DNA from: Chitinibacter sp. GC72
GTDB lineage: Bacteria > Pseudomonadota > Gammaproteobacteria > Burkholderiales > Chitinibacteraceae
Assembly: GCF_009760905.1 (NCBI RefSeq)
Contig: NZ_VIRW01000007.1
Location: 1 to 64,000 of the forward strand
Reading direction: 5' to 3'
Length of the DNA: 64,000 nt
Part shown: positions 8,221 to 17,387 of the stretch, in pieces
Numbering within the stretch: position 1 is the stretch's first letter
Layout: every line of letters begins with the position of its first letter
The notes under the pieces: model-generated
Told to the model about the DNA's origin: nothing
Seen by the model: the letters and a program-made list of their open reading frames with translations, nothing else
Databases searched by the model: none
Translations under genes and position numbers: made by a program

Positions 8221-9375
8221 ATGGCAACAGTAAAACTCAATAATCTATCCAAATCCTACGACGGCACAGCCAAGGTTTTGGATGGCATTAATCTGGATAT
8301 CAAACACGGCGAATTCGTGGTGCTGGTCGGCCCATCGGGCTGCGGCAAATCGACGCTACTGCGCATGTTGTGCGGTTTGGAATCGATCACCGGCGGCGAG
8401 CTGTCGATTGGCGACGCGGTGGTGAATGATTTGCCACCCGCCGAGCGCGGTATCGCGATGGTGTTCCAGAGCTACGCGCTCTACCCGCATATGAGCGTGT
8501 ACAAAAACATGGCGTTTGGCTTAAAAATCGCCGGCGAAGACAAAGCGCAGATTGATGTACGCATCAAAAACGCTGCCAAAATTCTGAAAATCGACCACCT
8601 GCTTGAGCGTCTGCCGCGTGAATTGTCGGGCGGCCAGCGCCAGCGCGTGGCAATTGGTCGCGCGATTGTGCGTGAGCCGAAACTCTTTCTATTTGATGAA
8701 CCACTGTCGAATCTGGACGCTGCTTTGCGCGTACAAACTCGCCTTGAAATCGCCAAACTGCACCGCGATCTGAACGCAACGATGGTCTATGTGACGCACG
8801 ATCAGGTTGAAGCGATGACGCTGGGCGATAAAATCGTCGTCATGGAAGGCGGCCATATCCAGCAAGCCGGTACGCCGCTGGAGCTGTACCAGCAACCGGC
8901 CAATCTATTCGTTGCGACTTTCATCGGCTCGCCCAAAATGAATTTGCTCAAAGGCCGGGTGACGTCGATTGACGCGGGCGGCGTGTATATCACGCTGGCA
9001 GGCGGGCAGGAAATTCGCGCGATGGTTGACGCGGCAAATCTGAAAGTCAACGAAGACGTCACCGTCGGCATTCGCGCCGAGCATCTGCAGGAAGACCGGC
9101 TCGAAGGCGTCACAGAATGCGAAAAATTCAACGGCAAAGTCAATCTGGTCGAACACTTGGGCGAAGCCAATTACCTGTATATCACGCTAGCTAATGGCAG
9201 CGATATCGTCGTACGCGGCGATGGCGAGCGCGATGTGGCGCTGGGCAGCAGCATCGAAATCAGCGCCGCGTGCCAGTCTTTCCACGTCTTTAACGCTGCT
9301 GGCCAGGCCTTGCGCCGCCTGAAGCCCGGCAATATGCGCTCGTCACGACACAGCCCGTCACTCGCTGCGGCGTAA
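8221..9375 (+). CDS. Sugar ABC transporter ATPase (UgpC/MsmX/MalK family)
   Basis: A 384-residue importer ATPase. Walker A is GPSGCGKST, the signature is LSGGQRQRVAIGRA, Walker B is LFLFDEPLSNLD, and the switch His is in VYVTHDQ. A C-terminal TOBE/regulatory region from about residue 240 contains VGIRAEHL. AGGAG precedes the ATG. It energises the permease pair upstream; proteins of this family sometimes serve several importers, and the long gap before it suggests it may have its own expression signals. The last 20 residues are poorly conserved-looking. Confidence 0.95.
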   Translation: MATVKLNNLSKSYDGTAKVLDGINLDIKHGEFVVLVGPSGCGKSTLLRMLCGLESITGGELSIGDAVVNDLPPAERGIAMVFQSYALYPHMSVYKNMAFGLKIAGEDKAQIDVRIKNAAKILKIDHLLERLPRELSGGQRQRVAIGRAIVREPKLFLFDEPLSNLDAALRVQTRLEIAKLHRDLNATMVYVTHDQVEAMTLGDKIVVMEGGHIQQAGTPLELYQQPANLFVATFIGSPKMNLLKGRVTSIDAGGVYITLAGGQEIRAMVDAANLKVNEDVTVGIRAEHLQEDRLEGVTECEKFNGKVNLVEHLGEANYLYITLANGSDIVVRGDGERDVALGSSIEISAACQSFHVFNAAGQALRRLKPGNMRSSRHSPSLAAA

Positions 9376-9431
9376 GGGCACGGATAAGGGCAGCGGCGGC
9401 TGATCGTGGCACTTTGATCTGGGTTTTCGCA

Positions 9432-9474
9432 GTGGCGGCATAGCTTCACTCGGGCAAGTAAGCTATGCTGCCAC
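9432..9474 (+). terminator. Long hairpin after the ABC importer ATPase gene
   Basis: A 15-base stem (GTGGCGGCATAGCTT with AAGCTATGCTGCCAC, one G-T pair) around a 13-base loop. It lies 57 bases after the ATPase stop. There is no T-tract directly after it, so it may act as an mRNA-stabilising or weak termination structure. Confidence 0.5.
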
Positions 9475-9565
9475 AGCGACCTGCTGGCCGTTTTAGGGTA
9501 CACCGTGTTGACCTGAGTCGTGACACTGTAGCCCCTCCCGCTTAGCCGATTCTGTTCAAGCCCCT

Positions 9566-11962
9566 ATGCCTAATTCAACCACGATGACCGATGAGCTTGC
9601 CGCGCAGCTGGCGCACATCCAGGGCATTTATCATCAGCAACCTGATCTGGCCCGCCAGCACTGCGAGCAACTGATCGGGCAGGCGCGCGAGCAGCATGCC
9701 ACCTTGCTGCAAATCCATGCTGCCGAGCTGTACGGCAAAATCATGGATCATATGGGCGAGCCAATCAGCTCACGCAATTTGCTGTACGAGGCGCTGCAGC
9801 AGGCGCAGGCGATTCATAATTTCAAGCTCGAAGCCAGGGTATGCGAGCAGATAGCTCGCTCTTATTACACTGCAGGCGATTACCCCACTGCGTTGCAAAG
9901 CTGGCTGCGCTGTATCGAGCTGGCCGAATTCAAGGATGGCGAAGCCAGCGTCTGGATGCTGGCCAAGATTGGCGTCGGCCAAGTTTATGATGCGCTGGGC
10001 GAATGCCAGACCGCACTGCTGTTTCACAACAAGGCACTGAGCCGCATTGGCGAAGTGGACGATGCGTATCTGCACGCCAAAATCCTGATCAATATCGGCG
10101 TAGTCCAGCTCAAGCTCGATTCACTCAAAGCCGCCGAACAGGCGCTCACTCAATCGCTGGATTTATGCCTCAAGCATGATTTTCCCGACTATGCCGCCAC
10201 CTCGTTTTCCCGGCTGGCCGAAATCTCGCTCAAGGAAAACGCGCTCGATCAGGCCATGGAATTGCTCAGCAATGCGCTGCACTATGCGCGCAGGGTCAAT
10301 TATCGCTGGGGCGAGGCCAATATTCTGCACAATATGGCGCTGATTCATTCGCGCCAGCACGATGATCAGGCGGCACTGGAACGGGTGTTTATTGCGCAGG
10401 GTATTGCCCGCGCCGCGCAGTTCTCCCCGGTGCTGATGCGCCTGCATCAGTCTGCCGCGCACTTTGCCGAGCAGACCGGCCAGATCTCATTGGCCATTAG
10501 CGAATTGAAAGCCGGTATTGCGCTGCAAACGCATTTGCAGCATAGCAATCAGTCCGCAGAAAACGATGCACTGGTACGCAAAACCAATTTGCGCGCCAGC
10601 ACCAGCAGCAAGCTGGTTGATCTGGCCAATCATCACCTGATCGAACACGGCGACAGCTGCGACTTCTGGCCGCTGATTGCGCAGGCAGGCTGCGATATAT
10701 TGCAGCTCGATCGCGTCAGCATATGGCAGCTGAGCGCCGATGCGGCACAGCTGGATAATCTGTACTGCAGCGAACAGCGCCTCTACCCTGCCCGGCTAAC
10801 GCTGTATCGCGAGCAGATTCCAGTGTTCTTCTCCAGCCTGGCCCGCAAACAGGCGACGATTGCGCACGACGCCGAGCACCATCATTACGCCTGGGATCTG
10901 GCGCAGCATTATCTGCTACCACGGCAGGTGCACTCGGTGATGATTTTCCAGCTCCAGTACAATGAGCAGCAGATTTTGCTGATGTTCGAACATCAGGGCA
11001 CGCAGCGCAACTGGCTGCCCGACGAGGTGCAATACGGCCATCAGCTGAGCAATATTGCCGCGCGCGCACTTAGCAATGAAGACCGCCGCCATTTCCAGGA
11101 CGAAATCCACATTCTGAATGCACGCCTGAGCGAAGCGCACACCGAGCTGGAACAGCGCGTTGAAGAGCGCACGCAGGTGCTGGCACAGAGCAATCGCGAG
11201 CTGGAGCAGGCGATGCACCAGCTGGTGCAAACCGAAAAAATGGCGGCACTGGGGCGGCTGGTGTCGGGCATTGCCAGCGAGCTGGTGACGCCGCTGGAAG
11301 AAGCGCTGCTGTATAGCCAGTCGCTCAATCAGAGCAGCACGCAAATTGCACGACAACTGGCCGACAATGCCCTCAAAAAATCCGACCTGCTTGGCATGGT
11401 GGGCACCATTCACATGCAAAGCAGCAGCATCGAGCAAAAAATCGCCAAAGCCAGCGAGCTGGTCAGCCAGTTCAAGCTGGTGGCCGTCGATACCAGCAGC
11501 GAGCGCCGCCGCACCTTTAATCTGTACCAGACCGTGCAGGATCTGGTCAGAATCCTGTCGCGCTCGCTGGCCGGGCCATCACAGCAGATTTTGCTGGCCA
11601 TCGATCCGGCCATCGAGCTCGACAGCTACCCCGGTGCGCTGGAGCAGATTCTGACGCATCTGATCCAGAACTCGCTGCAGCATGGTCTGGCCGGCAGGGA
11701 GAACGGCATGATCGAATTGAACGCCCAGCAAATCGGCCAGCAGCTGGTGCTTAGTTGCTGCGACAACGGCAGCGGCATTGCACCTGGCTTGCTTGCGCAG
11801 GTGATGGAGCCTTTTGTGCATGGCGATCAGGCGCACAGCGGGCTGGGGCTGTATATCAGCAGCAATCTGGCCAGGGAGGTATTGGGCGGGAAGCTTTATG
11901 TAGAAAGCTCTACAAAGCAATACACCCTGATCAAACTGGAAATCCCCTTGCGCGCGCCCTAA
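9566..11962 (+). CDS. TPR-GAF histidine-kinase-like protein lacking the phospho-acceptor His
   Basis: A 798-residue soluble protein with no TM segment. It has TPR-like helical repeats at about 1-340, a GAF-like domain at about 355-515, a coiled coil (ELEQRVEERTQVLAQSNRELEQ), a HisKA-like segment, and a HATPase_c domain (QNSLQH, DNGSGIAPG, SGLGLYI). The H-box reads GIASELVTPL: Ser571 (codon at 11276) replaces the His found at the same place in the next gene (GIAHELNTPL). ATP binding looks preserved but autophosphorylation should not be. It may be a regulatory partner or heterodimer subunit of the paralogue just downstream. An ATG at 9584 aligns with the paralogue's start and may be the true one. 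Confidence 0.85.
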   Translation: MPNSTTMTDELAAQLAHIQGIYHQQPDLARQHCEQLIGQAREQHATLLQIHAAELYGKIMDHMGEPISSRNLLYEALQQAQAIHNFKLEARVCEQIARSYYTAGDYPTALQSWLRCIELAEFKDGEASVWMLAKIGVGQVYDALGECQTALLFHNKALSRIGEVDDAYLHAKILINIGVVQLKLDSLKAAEQALTQSLDLCLKHDFPDYAATSFSRLAEISLKENALDQAMELLSNALHYARRVNYRWGEANILHNMALIHSRQHDDQAALERVFIAQGIARAAQFSPVLMRLHQSAAHFAEQTGQISLAISELKAGIALQTHLQHSNQSAENDALVRKTNLRASTSSKLVDLANHHLIEHGDSCDFWPLIAQAGCDILQLDRVSIWQLSADAAQLDNLYCSEQRLYPARLTLYREQIPVFFSSLARKQATIAHDAEHHHYAWDLAQHYLLPRQVHSVMIFQLQYNEQQILLMFEHQGTQRNWLPDEVQYGHQLSNIAARALSNEDRRHFQDEIHILNARLSEAHTELEQRVEERTQVLAQSNRELEQAMHQLVQTEKMAALGRLVSGIASELVTPLEEALLYSQSLNQSSTQIARQLADNALKKSDLLGMVGTIHMQSSSIEQKIAKASELVSQFKLVAVDTSSERRRTFNLYQTVQDLVRILSRSLAGPSQQILLAIDPAIELDSYPGALEQILTHLIQNSLQHGLAGRENGMIELNAQQIGQQLVLSCCDNGSGIAPGLLAQVMEPFVHGDQAHSGLGLYISSNLAREVLGGKLYVESSTKQYTLIKLEIPLRAP

Positions 11963-12073
11963 ATCCAGGGTGGCCAGAAACGGCAGAAAAAACCCAAAAC
12001 TATGCCACACTGAATTCATTCATTGCGGGTTTAGTGAAACAGACCCAAGCATTTATTACTACAGGAAAGCACC

Positions 12074-14488
12074 GTGCAATCCGATCTGGCCGCCCAGCTC
12101 ATCCAAATCGAACACATCTGGCATAGTCAGCCCGAAGCGGCGCGGCTGGCCTGCCTTGAGCTGATTACTCAGGCGCGCGAAATGCGCCAGCCCTATTACC
12201 AGATTTGTGCTGCCGAGCTGTACGGCAAAATCATGGATCACGAAGGCCGCGCTTTTGAAGCGCGCAATGTGCTATACGAAGCCGTCCAGCAGGCGCAGGC
12301 GCTGCATGATTTTATTCTGGAAGCACGGATTTACGAGCAGATTGCCCGCCTGCATTACACCAAGGGCGAATACCGCACCGCCTTGCAAAACTGGCTCACC
12401 TGCATCGAGCTGGCCGAGAGCGACGCCAAAACCTGGATGCAAGCCAAAGTGGGCGTTGGGCAGATTTACGACGCGCTGGACGATCCTCAAGCGGCCATCC
12501 AGTTTCATCAGGCCGCCGCAGCGCGCATTAATGAAGTGAACGATCCGTATCTGGAAGCCAAAATCTACATCAATCTGGGCGTCAATCTGCTACGCTGCCA
12601 CCGCAACTCCGAAGCCAGACAAATCCTGGAGCGCGCGCGCGATCTGTGTCTGATCCATCATTTCCCCGACTACGCGGCCGAATCCTACTACCGGCTGGGC
12701 GAAATCGCGCTGGATGAAGGTGATCTGAATCTGGCCATGCACTTGCTCGACAATGCGCTCAAGCTGGCGCAACAGGTTGCCTATCAGTGGGGGCTGGCCA
12801 ATATCTACAGCGCGATGGCCAAAATCCACGCCCGGCAAGAACACTGGCAGCAAGCGCTGGATGTCATTCACGAAGGCCAGCGTATAGCACTGGAAAATGA
12901 TTTCTCGCACATTCTGATGCGCCTGCACCTGGCGGCCGCCAGCTACGCCGAAGCTTTATTCAATATGCCGCTAGCACTGGCCGAACTGAAAGCTGGTTTT
13001 GAATTTCAGCAGCAGCTCAACAACAGCAGTCAGCCCGAACAGCGCGCCGAGCTGGAACAAAAAACCGGCCTGCGCCTGAGCGTGGGCAGCATGTTGATCA
13101 ATCTGGCTAATCACCCGGCCATCGAGCAAGGCAAACCCGACGAGTTTTGCCCCGAAATCACCCAGGCGGCAACCCGGATTCTGAATCTGGATCGGGTGGG
13201 ATTATGGCTGTGCGAAGCCGATCAGCTTCGCTGCCTGAGTATGTATTGTCGGGAAAGCGGGCAATTTATCCACGAGGCGCCGATTCTGGCCTCAGCGGCG
13301 CCGGTATTCATGCGCCTGATATCGCGCCACAAATCGCTGATTGCCCACGACGCGCTGCATCACCCTGATGCCTGGGATCTGGCCGAGTATTATCTGCAGC
13401 CACGCCAGATTCAATCCATCCTGGCTTTTCCGGTTCACAGTAGCAACCAGCATTATGTGCTGATGTTCGAGCACCGTGGCGAGCAGCGTAACTGGATTCC
13501 GGACGATATCCAGCACGCCAGCCAGATCGCCGATATTGCGGTGCGCGCGATGACTAATCAGGAGCGCAGACAATTCCAGCATGAAATTCACGAGCTTAAT
13601 GTGCGGCTGATCGAATCGAACGAAGCGCTGGAAAGCCGGGTGCAGGAGCGCACCAAAGCATTGGCGCAAAGTAATCAGGAGCTGCATCTAGCGATGGACA
13701 AGCTGGTGCAATCGGAAAAGCTCGCCGCATTGGGCAGTCTGGTCGCCGGGATTGCCCACGAGCTCAATACCCCACTGGGCGCGGCGCTGACCTGCAGCAG
13801 CGCGCTAAGCACCAGCAGCCTAGAGCTCGATCAGCAGCTGCAAAGCAATACGCTGAAAAAATCAACGCTGGAAAGCTATATCAGCAACAATCTGGACGCC
13901 AGCCAGCTGATCGAGCGCAATATCCGCCGCGCCAGCGATCTGGTTTCGCATTTCAAGCAGGTTGCCGTCGATACCGACAGCACCAGACGCCGCGAATTCG
14001 ATCTGGCCGAGCTGATCGACGAAGTGCTGCTGATGCTGCACCCGCAGCTCAAACACACTCAGCATCGCGTGCAAAACCAGATTCCAACTGGTGTGCTGTT
14101 CAACAGCTATCCGGGGCCGCTTGAGCAGATTTTCAGTAATTTCATTCTGAACAGCGTTCTGCACGGCTTTGAAAGCCTGCCCTCGGGGCAGATCACCATA
14201 TCGCTGGCCGAGCACGCGCCCGACTATTGCCGCATTGTGTATCAGGACAATGGTTGCGGCATCAGCAGCGAGCTGCAAAAACGCGTGTTCGATCCGTTTT
14301 TTACCACCAAGCTGGGCAAAGGCGGTAGCGGGCTGGGGCTGTATATTGCCTACAATCTGGCCACCGGCGTACTGGGCGGCGAGCTGTATCTCGATAGCGA
14401 GCCGGGGCAATTTACCCGCTTTACGCTGCATCTGCCGCTACTGGCACCCAACATACAGCAGCCCGATTTAAGCAAACCGAGTATCTAG
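12074..14488 (+). CDS. TPR-GAF soluble histidine kinase
   Basis: Paralogue of the preceding protein over its full length (804 residues). It has TPR-like repeats, a GAF-like domain, a coiled coil, then HisKA with an intact H-box GIAHELNTPLGAAL (His562) and HATPase_c with LNSVLHGF, DNGCGISSELQKRVFDPFFTTK and GGSGLGLYIAY. Translation starts at a GTG with AGGAAAG just upstream. No TM or signal peptide, so it is a cytoplasmic sensor. No output domain is attached; the stand-alone receiver at 15360 is a plausible partner, though a tonB-like gene on the other strand lies between. The two kinases look like a tandem duplication in which the first copy lost catalysis. Confidence 0.9.
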   Translation: MQSDLAAQLIQIEHIWHSQPEAARLACLELITQAREMRQPYYQICAAELYGKIMDHEGRAFEARNVLYEAVQQAQALHDFILEARIYEQIARLHYTKGEYRTALQNWLTCIELAESDAKTWMQAKVGVGQIYDALDDPQAAIQFHQAAAARINEVNDPYLEAKIYINLGVNLLRCHRNSEARQILERARDLCLIHHFPDYAAESYYRLGEIALDEGDLNLAMHLLDNALKLAQQVAYQWGLANIYSAMAKIHARQEHWQQALDVIHEGQRIALENDFSHILMRLHLAAASYAEALFNMPLALAELKAGFEFQQQLNNSSQPEQRAELEQKTGLRLSVGSMLINLANHPAIEQGKPDEFCPEITQAATRILNLDRVGLWLCEADQLRCLSMYCRESGQFIHEAPILASAAPVFMRLISRHKSLIAHDALHHPDAWDLAEYYLQPRQIQSILAFPVHSSNQHYVLMFEHRGEQRNWIPDDIQHASQIADIAVRAMTNQERRQFQHEIHELNVRLIESNEALESRVQERTKALAQSNQELHLAMDKLVQSEKLAALGSLVAGIAHELNTPLGAALTCSSALSTSSLELDQQLQSNTLKKSTLESYISNNLDASQLIERNIRRASDLVSHFKQVAVDTDSTRRREFDLAELIDEVLLMLHPQLKHTQHRVQNQIPTGVLFNSYPGPLEQIFSNFILNSVLHGFESLPSGQITISLAEHAPDYCRIVYQDNGCGISSELQKRVFDPFFTTKLGKGGSGLGLYIAYNLATGVLGGELYLDSEPGQFTRFTLHLPLLAPNIQQPDLSKPSI

Positions 14489-14497
14489 CTACCGTTG

Positions 14498-15205
14498 TCA
14501 GGGCACCGCCTCATCAATCACCTGCATGCGCAGCGGCACAATCAGCTCGCTCTCAACCGCCACGCCACCGCGCCGCGCCGCTCTGAATGTCCATTCATTC
14601 AAGACCTGCTTTCTGGCCACCTGATCAAAAGCGTCATACCCGCTGCTTTGCATAATCTCGACCTCACGTACCTCCCCGCTGGCCGCCAGCACAATGCGCA
14701 GCCTGACCGTGCCATTGGCTTTGAGCTGGCGCAATTGGCGTGGAATCTCCGGCGTCGGATGGCGCAGCAATGCCGGGCCGCTATTGCCACTCTCTGCAAC
14801 CTTGCTGGCTGCGGTTGATTGCGGGCCTGCTGAAGCGGCAGGATTGCGCTCTGTAGCCATGCGTTCAGCAGCCGCTTCTGATTGCGCTTTTTCTACGGGT
14901 GCGCTGGCAGATGGGCTTTGCTGCGTAGCTGGGGCTGGCAGTTCCGGCTGCTTGGACACCAGCGAGCCGGGCTGGATAGGCGGCAGCGGCGCTTTTCCCG
15001 GCTGTTTTACGGCTTGCGGTGCGGGCTGCACGGCAGATTGCTGCACGGTGGTTCGATCCGATGGCGCAGGTGGTGGTACAGGCGCCAGATCAAACACCAT
15101 CATCACCGCGCTGGCCCGTTCAGGCGGCGTGTACGGCAGCCAGACGATCAGGCTGGCGTGGATCAGCAGCGACAACAGGACAATCCATTTCCAACTCAGT
15201 GTCAT
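14498..15205 (-). CDS. TonB-family energy transducer
   Basis: A 235-residue protein with an N-terminal membrane anchor (WIVLLSLLIHASLIVWL), a long Pro/Ala/Gln-rich periplasmic linker, and a C-terminal TonB domain (NGTVRLRIVLAASGEVREVEI; SSGYDAFDQVA). It should couple inner-membrane ExbBD energy to outer-membrane receptors; no exbBD genes are in the window. The receptor at 18857-20968 is a likely client. It is convergent with the kinase gene, with only nine bases between their ends. Confidence 0.88.
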   Translation of the reverse strand: MTLSWKWIVLLSLLIHASLIVWLPYTPPERASAVMMVFDLAPVPPPAPSDRTTVQQSAVQPAPQAVKQPGKAPLPPIQPGSLVSKQPELPAPATQQSPSASAPVEKAQSEAAAERMATERNPAASAGPQSTAASKVAESGNSGPALLRHPTPEIPRQLRQLKANGTVRLRIVLAASGEVREVEIMQSSGYDAFDQVARKQVLNEWTFRAARRGGVAVESELIVPLRMQVIDEAVP

Positions 15206-15359
15206 ACTGTGTTTCCCGAATGCCAGCTGAGGTGCGCCCTACAGGCTTTCAGCTGGCCATTCACAAGCAGCCGCGGGTGGATCTGCTGACCCATCGCAGC
15301 CCGGCTGCGCTTCAAATAAAAACTGCTAAAGTGGATTATCCCACCACAGGCAGCCTACG

Positions 15360-15725
15360 ATGACCTACACCATGCTTATTGTTGACGACAGCCGGGTTTC
15401 ACGCCTGATGCTACGCTCGCAACTGGCCGATCTGCGCCCGAATTGGCATTTTCTGGAGGCCGCCAATGGTCAGGAAGCCATTGACCATGCTATCCGCGAA
15501 ACTATCCAGCTGGTCAGCATGGATCTGAACATGCCGGGCATGGATGGCATTGAAGCCGCCCGCCAGCTGCATGCGCTGCAAAGCGAAGCCAAAATCATCC
15601 TGCTCACAGCCAATGTGCAACAAAGTACACGTGATCGCGCAGCGGGAGCCAAACTCTACTTCATCCCCAAACCAATCAACAAGCAAACACTGCTGCAGAT
15701 TATTGCTTTTGCCGAGGGCCAATAA
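15360..15725 (+). CDS. Single-domain CheY-like response regulator
   Basis: A 121-residue stand-alone receiver. The acidic pocket is in MLIVDDSRVS, the phospho-acceptor Asp in LVSMDLNMPGMDG, Thr in ILLTANVQ, and Lys in YFIPKPINKQT. There is no output domain. Its stop overlaps the ATG of the CheC-like gene by one base (TAATG), which couples the two. The likely cycle is phosphorylation by a nearby kinase (candidate at 12074) and dephosphorylation by the CheC-like protein. Confidence 0.92.
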   Translation: MTYTMLIVDDSRVSRLMLRSQLADLRPNWHFLEAANGQEAIDHAIRETIQLVSMDLNMPGMDGIEAARQLHALQSEAKIILLTANVQQSTRDRAAGAKLYFIPKPINKQTLLQIIAFAEGQ

Positions 15726-16342
15726 TGCGCGAGTTTACGCCTTTGCAGCAGGATGCCATCTGCGAGATTTTCAATATCAGCGTTGGGCAGGCTGCCGCCA
15801 CAATGAGCCAGATGGTCGGCGAAGAAGTCCTACTTTCGGTGCCCTATCTCCAGTTCTACACGCTGGAAAACGCCTGCGAGCTGCTATCGAAGAGCAATCT
15901 GCGCATTTGCGGTGTCCAGCAGGATTTTGACGGCTGTTTTAACGGCCACGCTTTTCTGATTTTCCCGGAAAACCGCTCGCTGGAGCTGGTACGGCTGATG
16001 ATAGGTAAAAACATGCCGATCGAGTACCTGTCCGAGCTTGAGCAAGACGCGCTGGCCGAGGTGGGCAATATCATCCTCAATGCCTGTCTGGCCTCGCTAT
16101 CCGAAGTATTCCAGCAGCAATTTCATTGCGGCCTGCCCATCTTGCACATCGGCAGCAGCCAGGAAGTGCTGCAGCGCTGTCAGCCCGAACAGCTGGTCAT
16201 GCTGCTGCATATCCAGTTCACACTGGCTGATCGCAAAATTGAAGGTTATGTCATTTTCATCATGAACTCGGACTCGCTGGATTTGCTGGTTTGTGAAATC
16301 GAGAAATTTCTATCAGGTATAGGGCCGCAGGCCAGTTATTGA
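15725..16342 (+). CDS. CheC-like CheY-P phosphatase with two intact active sites
   Basis: A 205-residue CheC/CheX-family protein. The family motif D-x3-E-x2-N-x22-P occurs twice, with D10/E14/N17/P40 and D108/E112/N115/P138, so both phosphatase sites of a full CheC look intact. It is translationally coupled to the CheY-like receiver, its likely substrate, and followed by a GGDEF protein. No other chemotaxis genes are present, so this looks like a signalling module outside chemotaxis. The last residues are encoded by sequence resembling the 49-bp repeat (copy J). Confidence 0.85.
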   Translation: MREFTPLQQDAICEIFNISVGQAAATMSQMVGEEVLLSVPYLQFYTLENACELLSKSNLRICGVQQDFDGCFNGHAFLIFPENRSLELVRLMIGKNMPIEYLSELEQDALAEVGNIILNACLASLSEVFQQQFHCGLPILHIGSSQEVLQRCQPEQLVMLLHIQFTLADRKIEGYVIFIMNSDSLDLLVCEIEKFLSGIGPQASY

Positions 16343-16363
16343 TTAGCTCAGGGCCATATACAT
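16315..16363. repeat. 49-bp element, degenerate copy J
   Basis: Begins AGGTATAGG and ends CATATACAT at the same 49-base spacing, so the right end is imperfect. It covers the CheC-like gene's 3' end and the gap to the next start codon. It is the weakest member of the family. Confidence 0.3.
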
Positions 16364-16364
16364 T

Positions 16365-17387
16365 ATGAAAAATCGTTATCCTTTATTGCTCTATAGCGCC
16401 TTTGATACCTTGGAGCTGGGCATTATCCTGCTCAATCAGCGCGGCGAAATTGTGCTGTGGAATCACTGGCTCGAGCGTGCCTCCGGCCTGAGTGCCGATC
16501 AGGTCGCGGGCATGCGGCTGGTGGAAGCCTGCCCCGAGCTGCAGCACAGCCGTCTGATTCAGGCACTGGAGCAGGCGCTGCACAAAAACCTGTCGGCCAC
16601 GCTGTCGCAATCGCTGAACAAAGCGCCGTTCAATCTGTTTCGCGCCCCGCAGCAGCAAGGGGATATGCCCACGCGCATGCAGCAGGCCATCCATATCACG
16701 CCTCTGCCGCAGTACAACGACGAGCAATTTGCGCTGATCCAGATTCACGACGTCACCAACTCGGTGATGCGCGAAGAAATCCTGCAAGAGCGCGCCGAAT
16801 CGCTGCGCCGCTATGCCTATCAGGACGAGCTGACTGGCGTGCCCAACCGCACGTTTTTCAATGAAACACTGCAAAACCTCTGGCGGCTGGCCGGGCGGCA
16901 AGGCAGCGAAATCTCCATCCTGATCATCGATCTGGATCATTTCACCCGCTTTAACGAACAGGAAGGCCATCTGGCTGGCGATCAATGCCTGCAGAAAATT
17001 GCCAAAGCCCTGCAAAGCACTTTGCGCCGCCCGGAAGATCTGATCGCCCGCTTTGGCGGCGACAAGCTGGTGGTGCTGCTGCCATATACGCCGCTGATCG
17101 GCGCGAAGAACATCGGCTTGCGCCTGCTCGACGTGATTCACCAGCTGCAGATCCCCTACCCGCAATCGCCCACCGGCTATGTCAGTGCCAGCATAGGGTG
17201 CGCCGGCAGTATGGCCAGCCACGAGCTTGACCCGAGTTATCTGGTACAGGAAGCCGAGCTGGCGGTGTTTTTTGCCAAACAGAACGGGCGCAATCAGGTA
17301 CGCGATAGTCAGGTTCCGCTTAAAAATACCGCCGACTCATCCTCCCCCGATTCAGCGGCCAGCTCGACCCTTGGCCCGCCTCATTAA
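16365..17387 (+). CDS. PAS-GGDEF protein with GGDKL active-site motif
   Basis: A 340-residue cytoplasmic protein: a PAS-like sensor domain at about 8-130 (ILLNQRGEIVLWNHWLERASG), then a GGDEF domain from about 155 (DELTGVPNRTFF; IDLDHF). The signature at residues 231-235 is GGDKL instead of GGDEF or GGEEF. The Asp is kept but the following acidic residue is Lys, so diguanylate cyclase activity is doubtful; it may be a GTP-binding or regulatory domain. It follows the receiver and CheC-like genes on the same strand. Its 3' end overlaps the convergent PepSY gene by 36 bases. Confidence 0.85.
   Translation: MKNRYPLLLYSAFDTLELGIILLNQRGEIVLWNHWLERASGLSADQVAGMRLVEACPELQHSRLIQALEQALHKNLSATLSQSLNKAPFNLFRAPQQQGDMPTRMQQAIHITPLPQYNDEQFALIQIHDVTNSVMREEILQERAESLRRYAYQDELTGVPNRTFFNETLQNLWRLAGRQGSEISILIIDLDHFTRFNEQEGHLAGDQCLQKIAKALQSTLRRPEDLIARFGGDKLVVLLPYTPLIGAKNIGLRLLDVIHQLQIPYPQSPTGYVSASIGCAGSMASHELDPSYLVQEAELAVFFAKQNGRNQVRDSQVPLKNTADSSSPDSAASSTLGPPH

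Noticed and set aside
9566-11962. First TPR-GAF kinase as a pseudogene
   Set aside because: The frame is intact and the ATP-binding boxes are preserved; only the His box is changed, so a pseudo-kinase is more likely than a decayed gene.
16383-17222. A 279-codon minus-strand frame opposite the PAS-GGDEF gene
   Set aside because: Shadow frame with no domain; the plus-strand gene has recognisable PAS and GGDEF landmarks.
17352-17387. Overlap of the PAS-GGDEF and PepSY gene ends as a sign of a frameshift
   Set aside because: The genes are convergent and each ends with a plausible C-terminus; a 36-base 3' overlap is not unusual.
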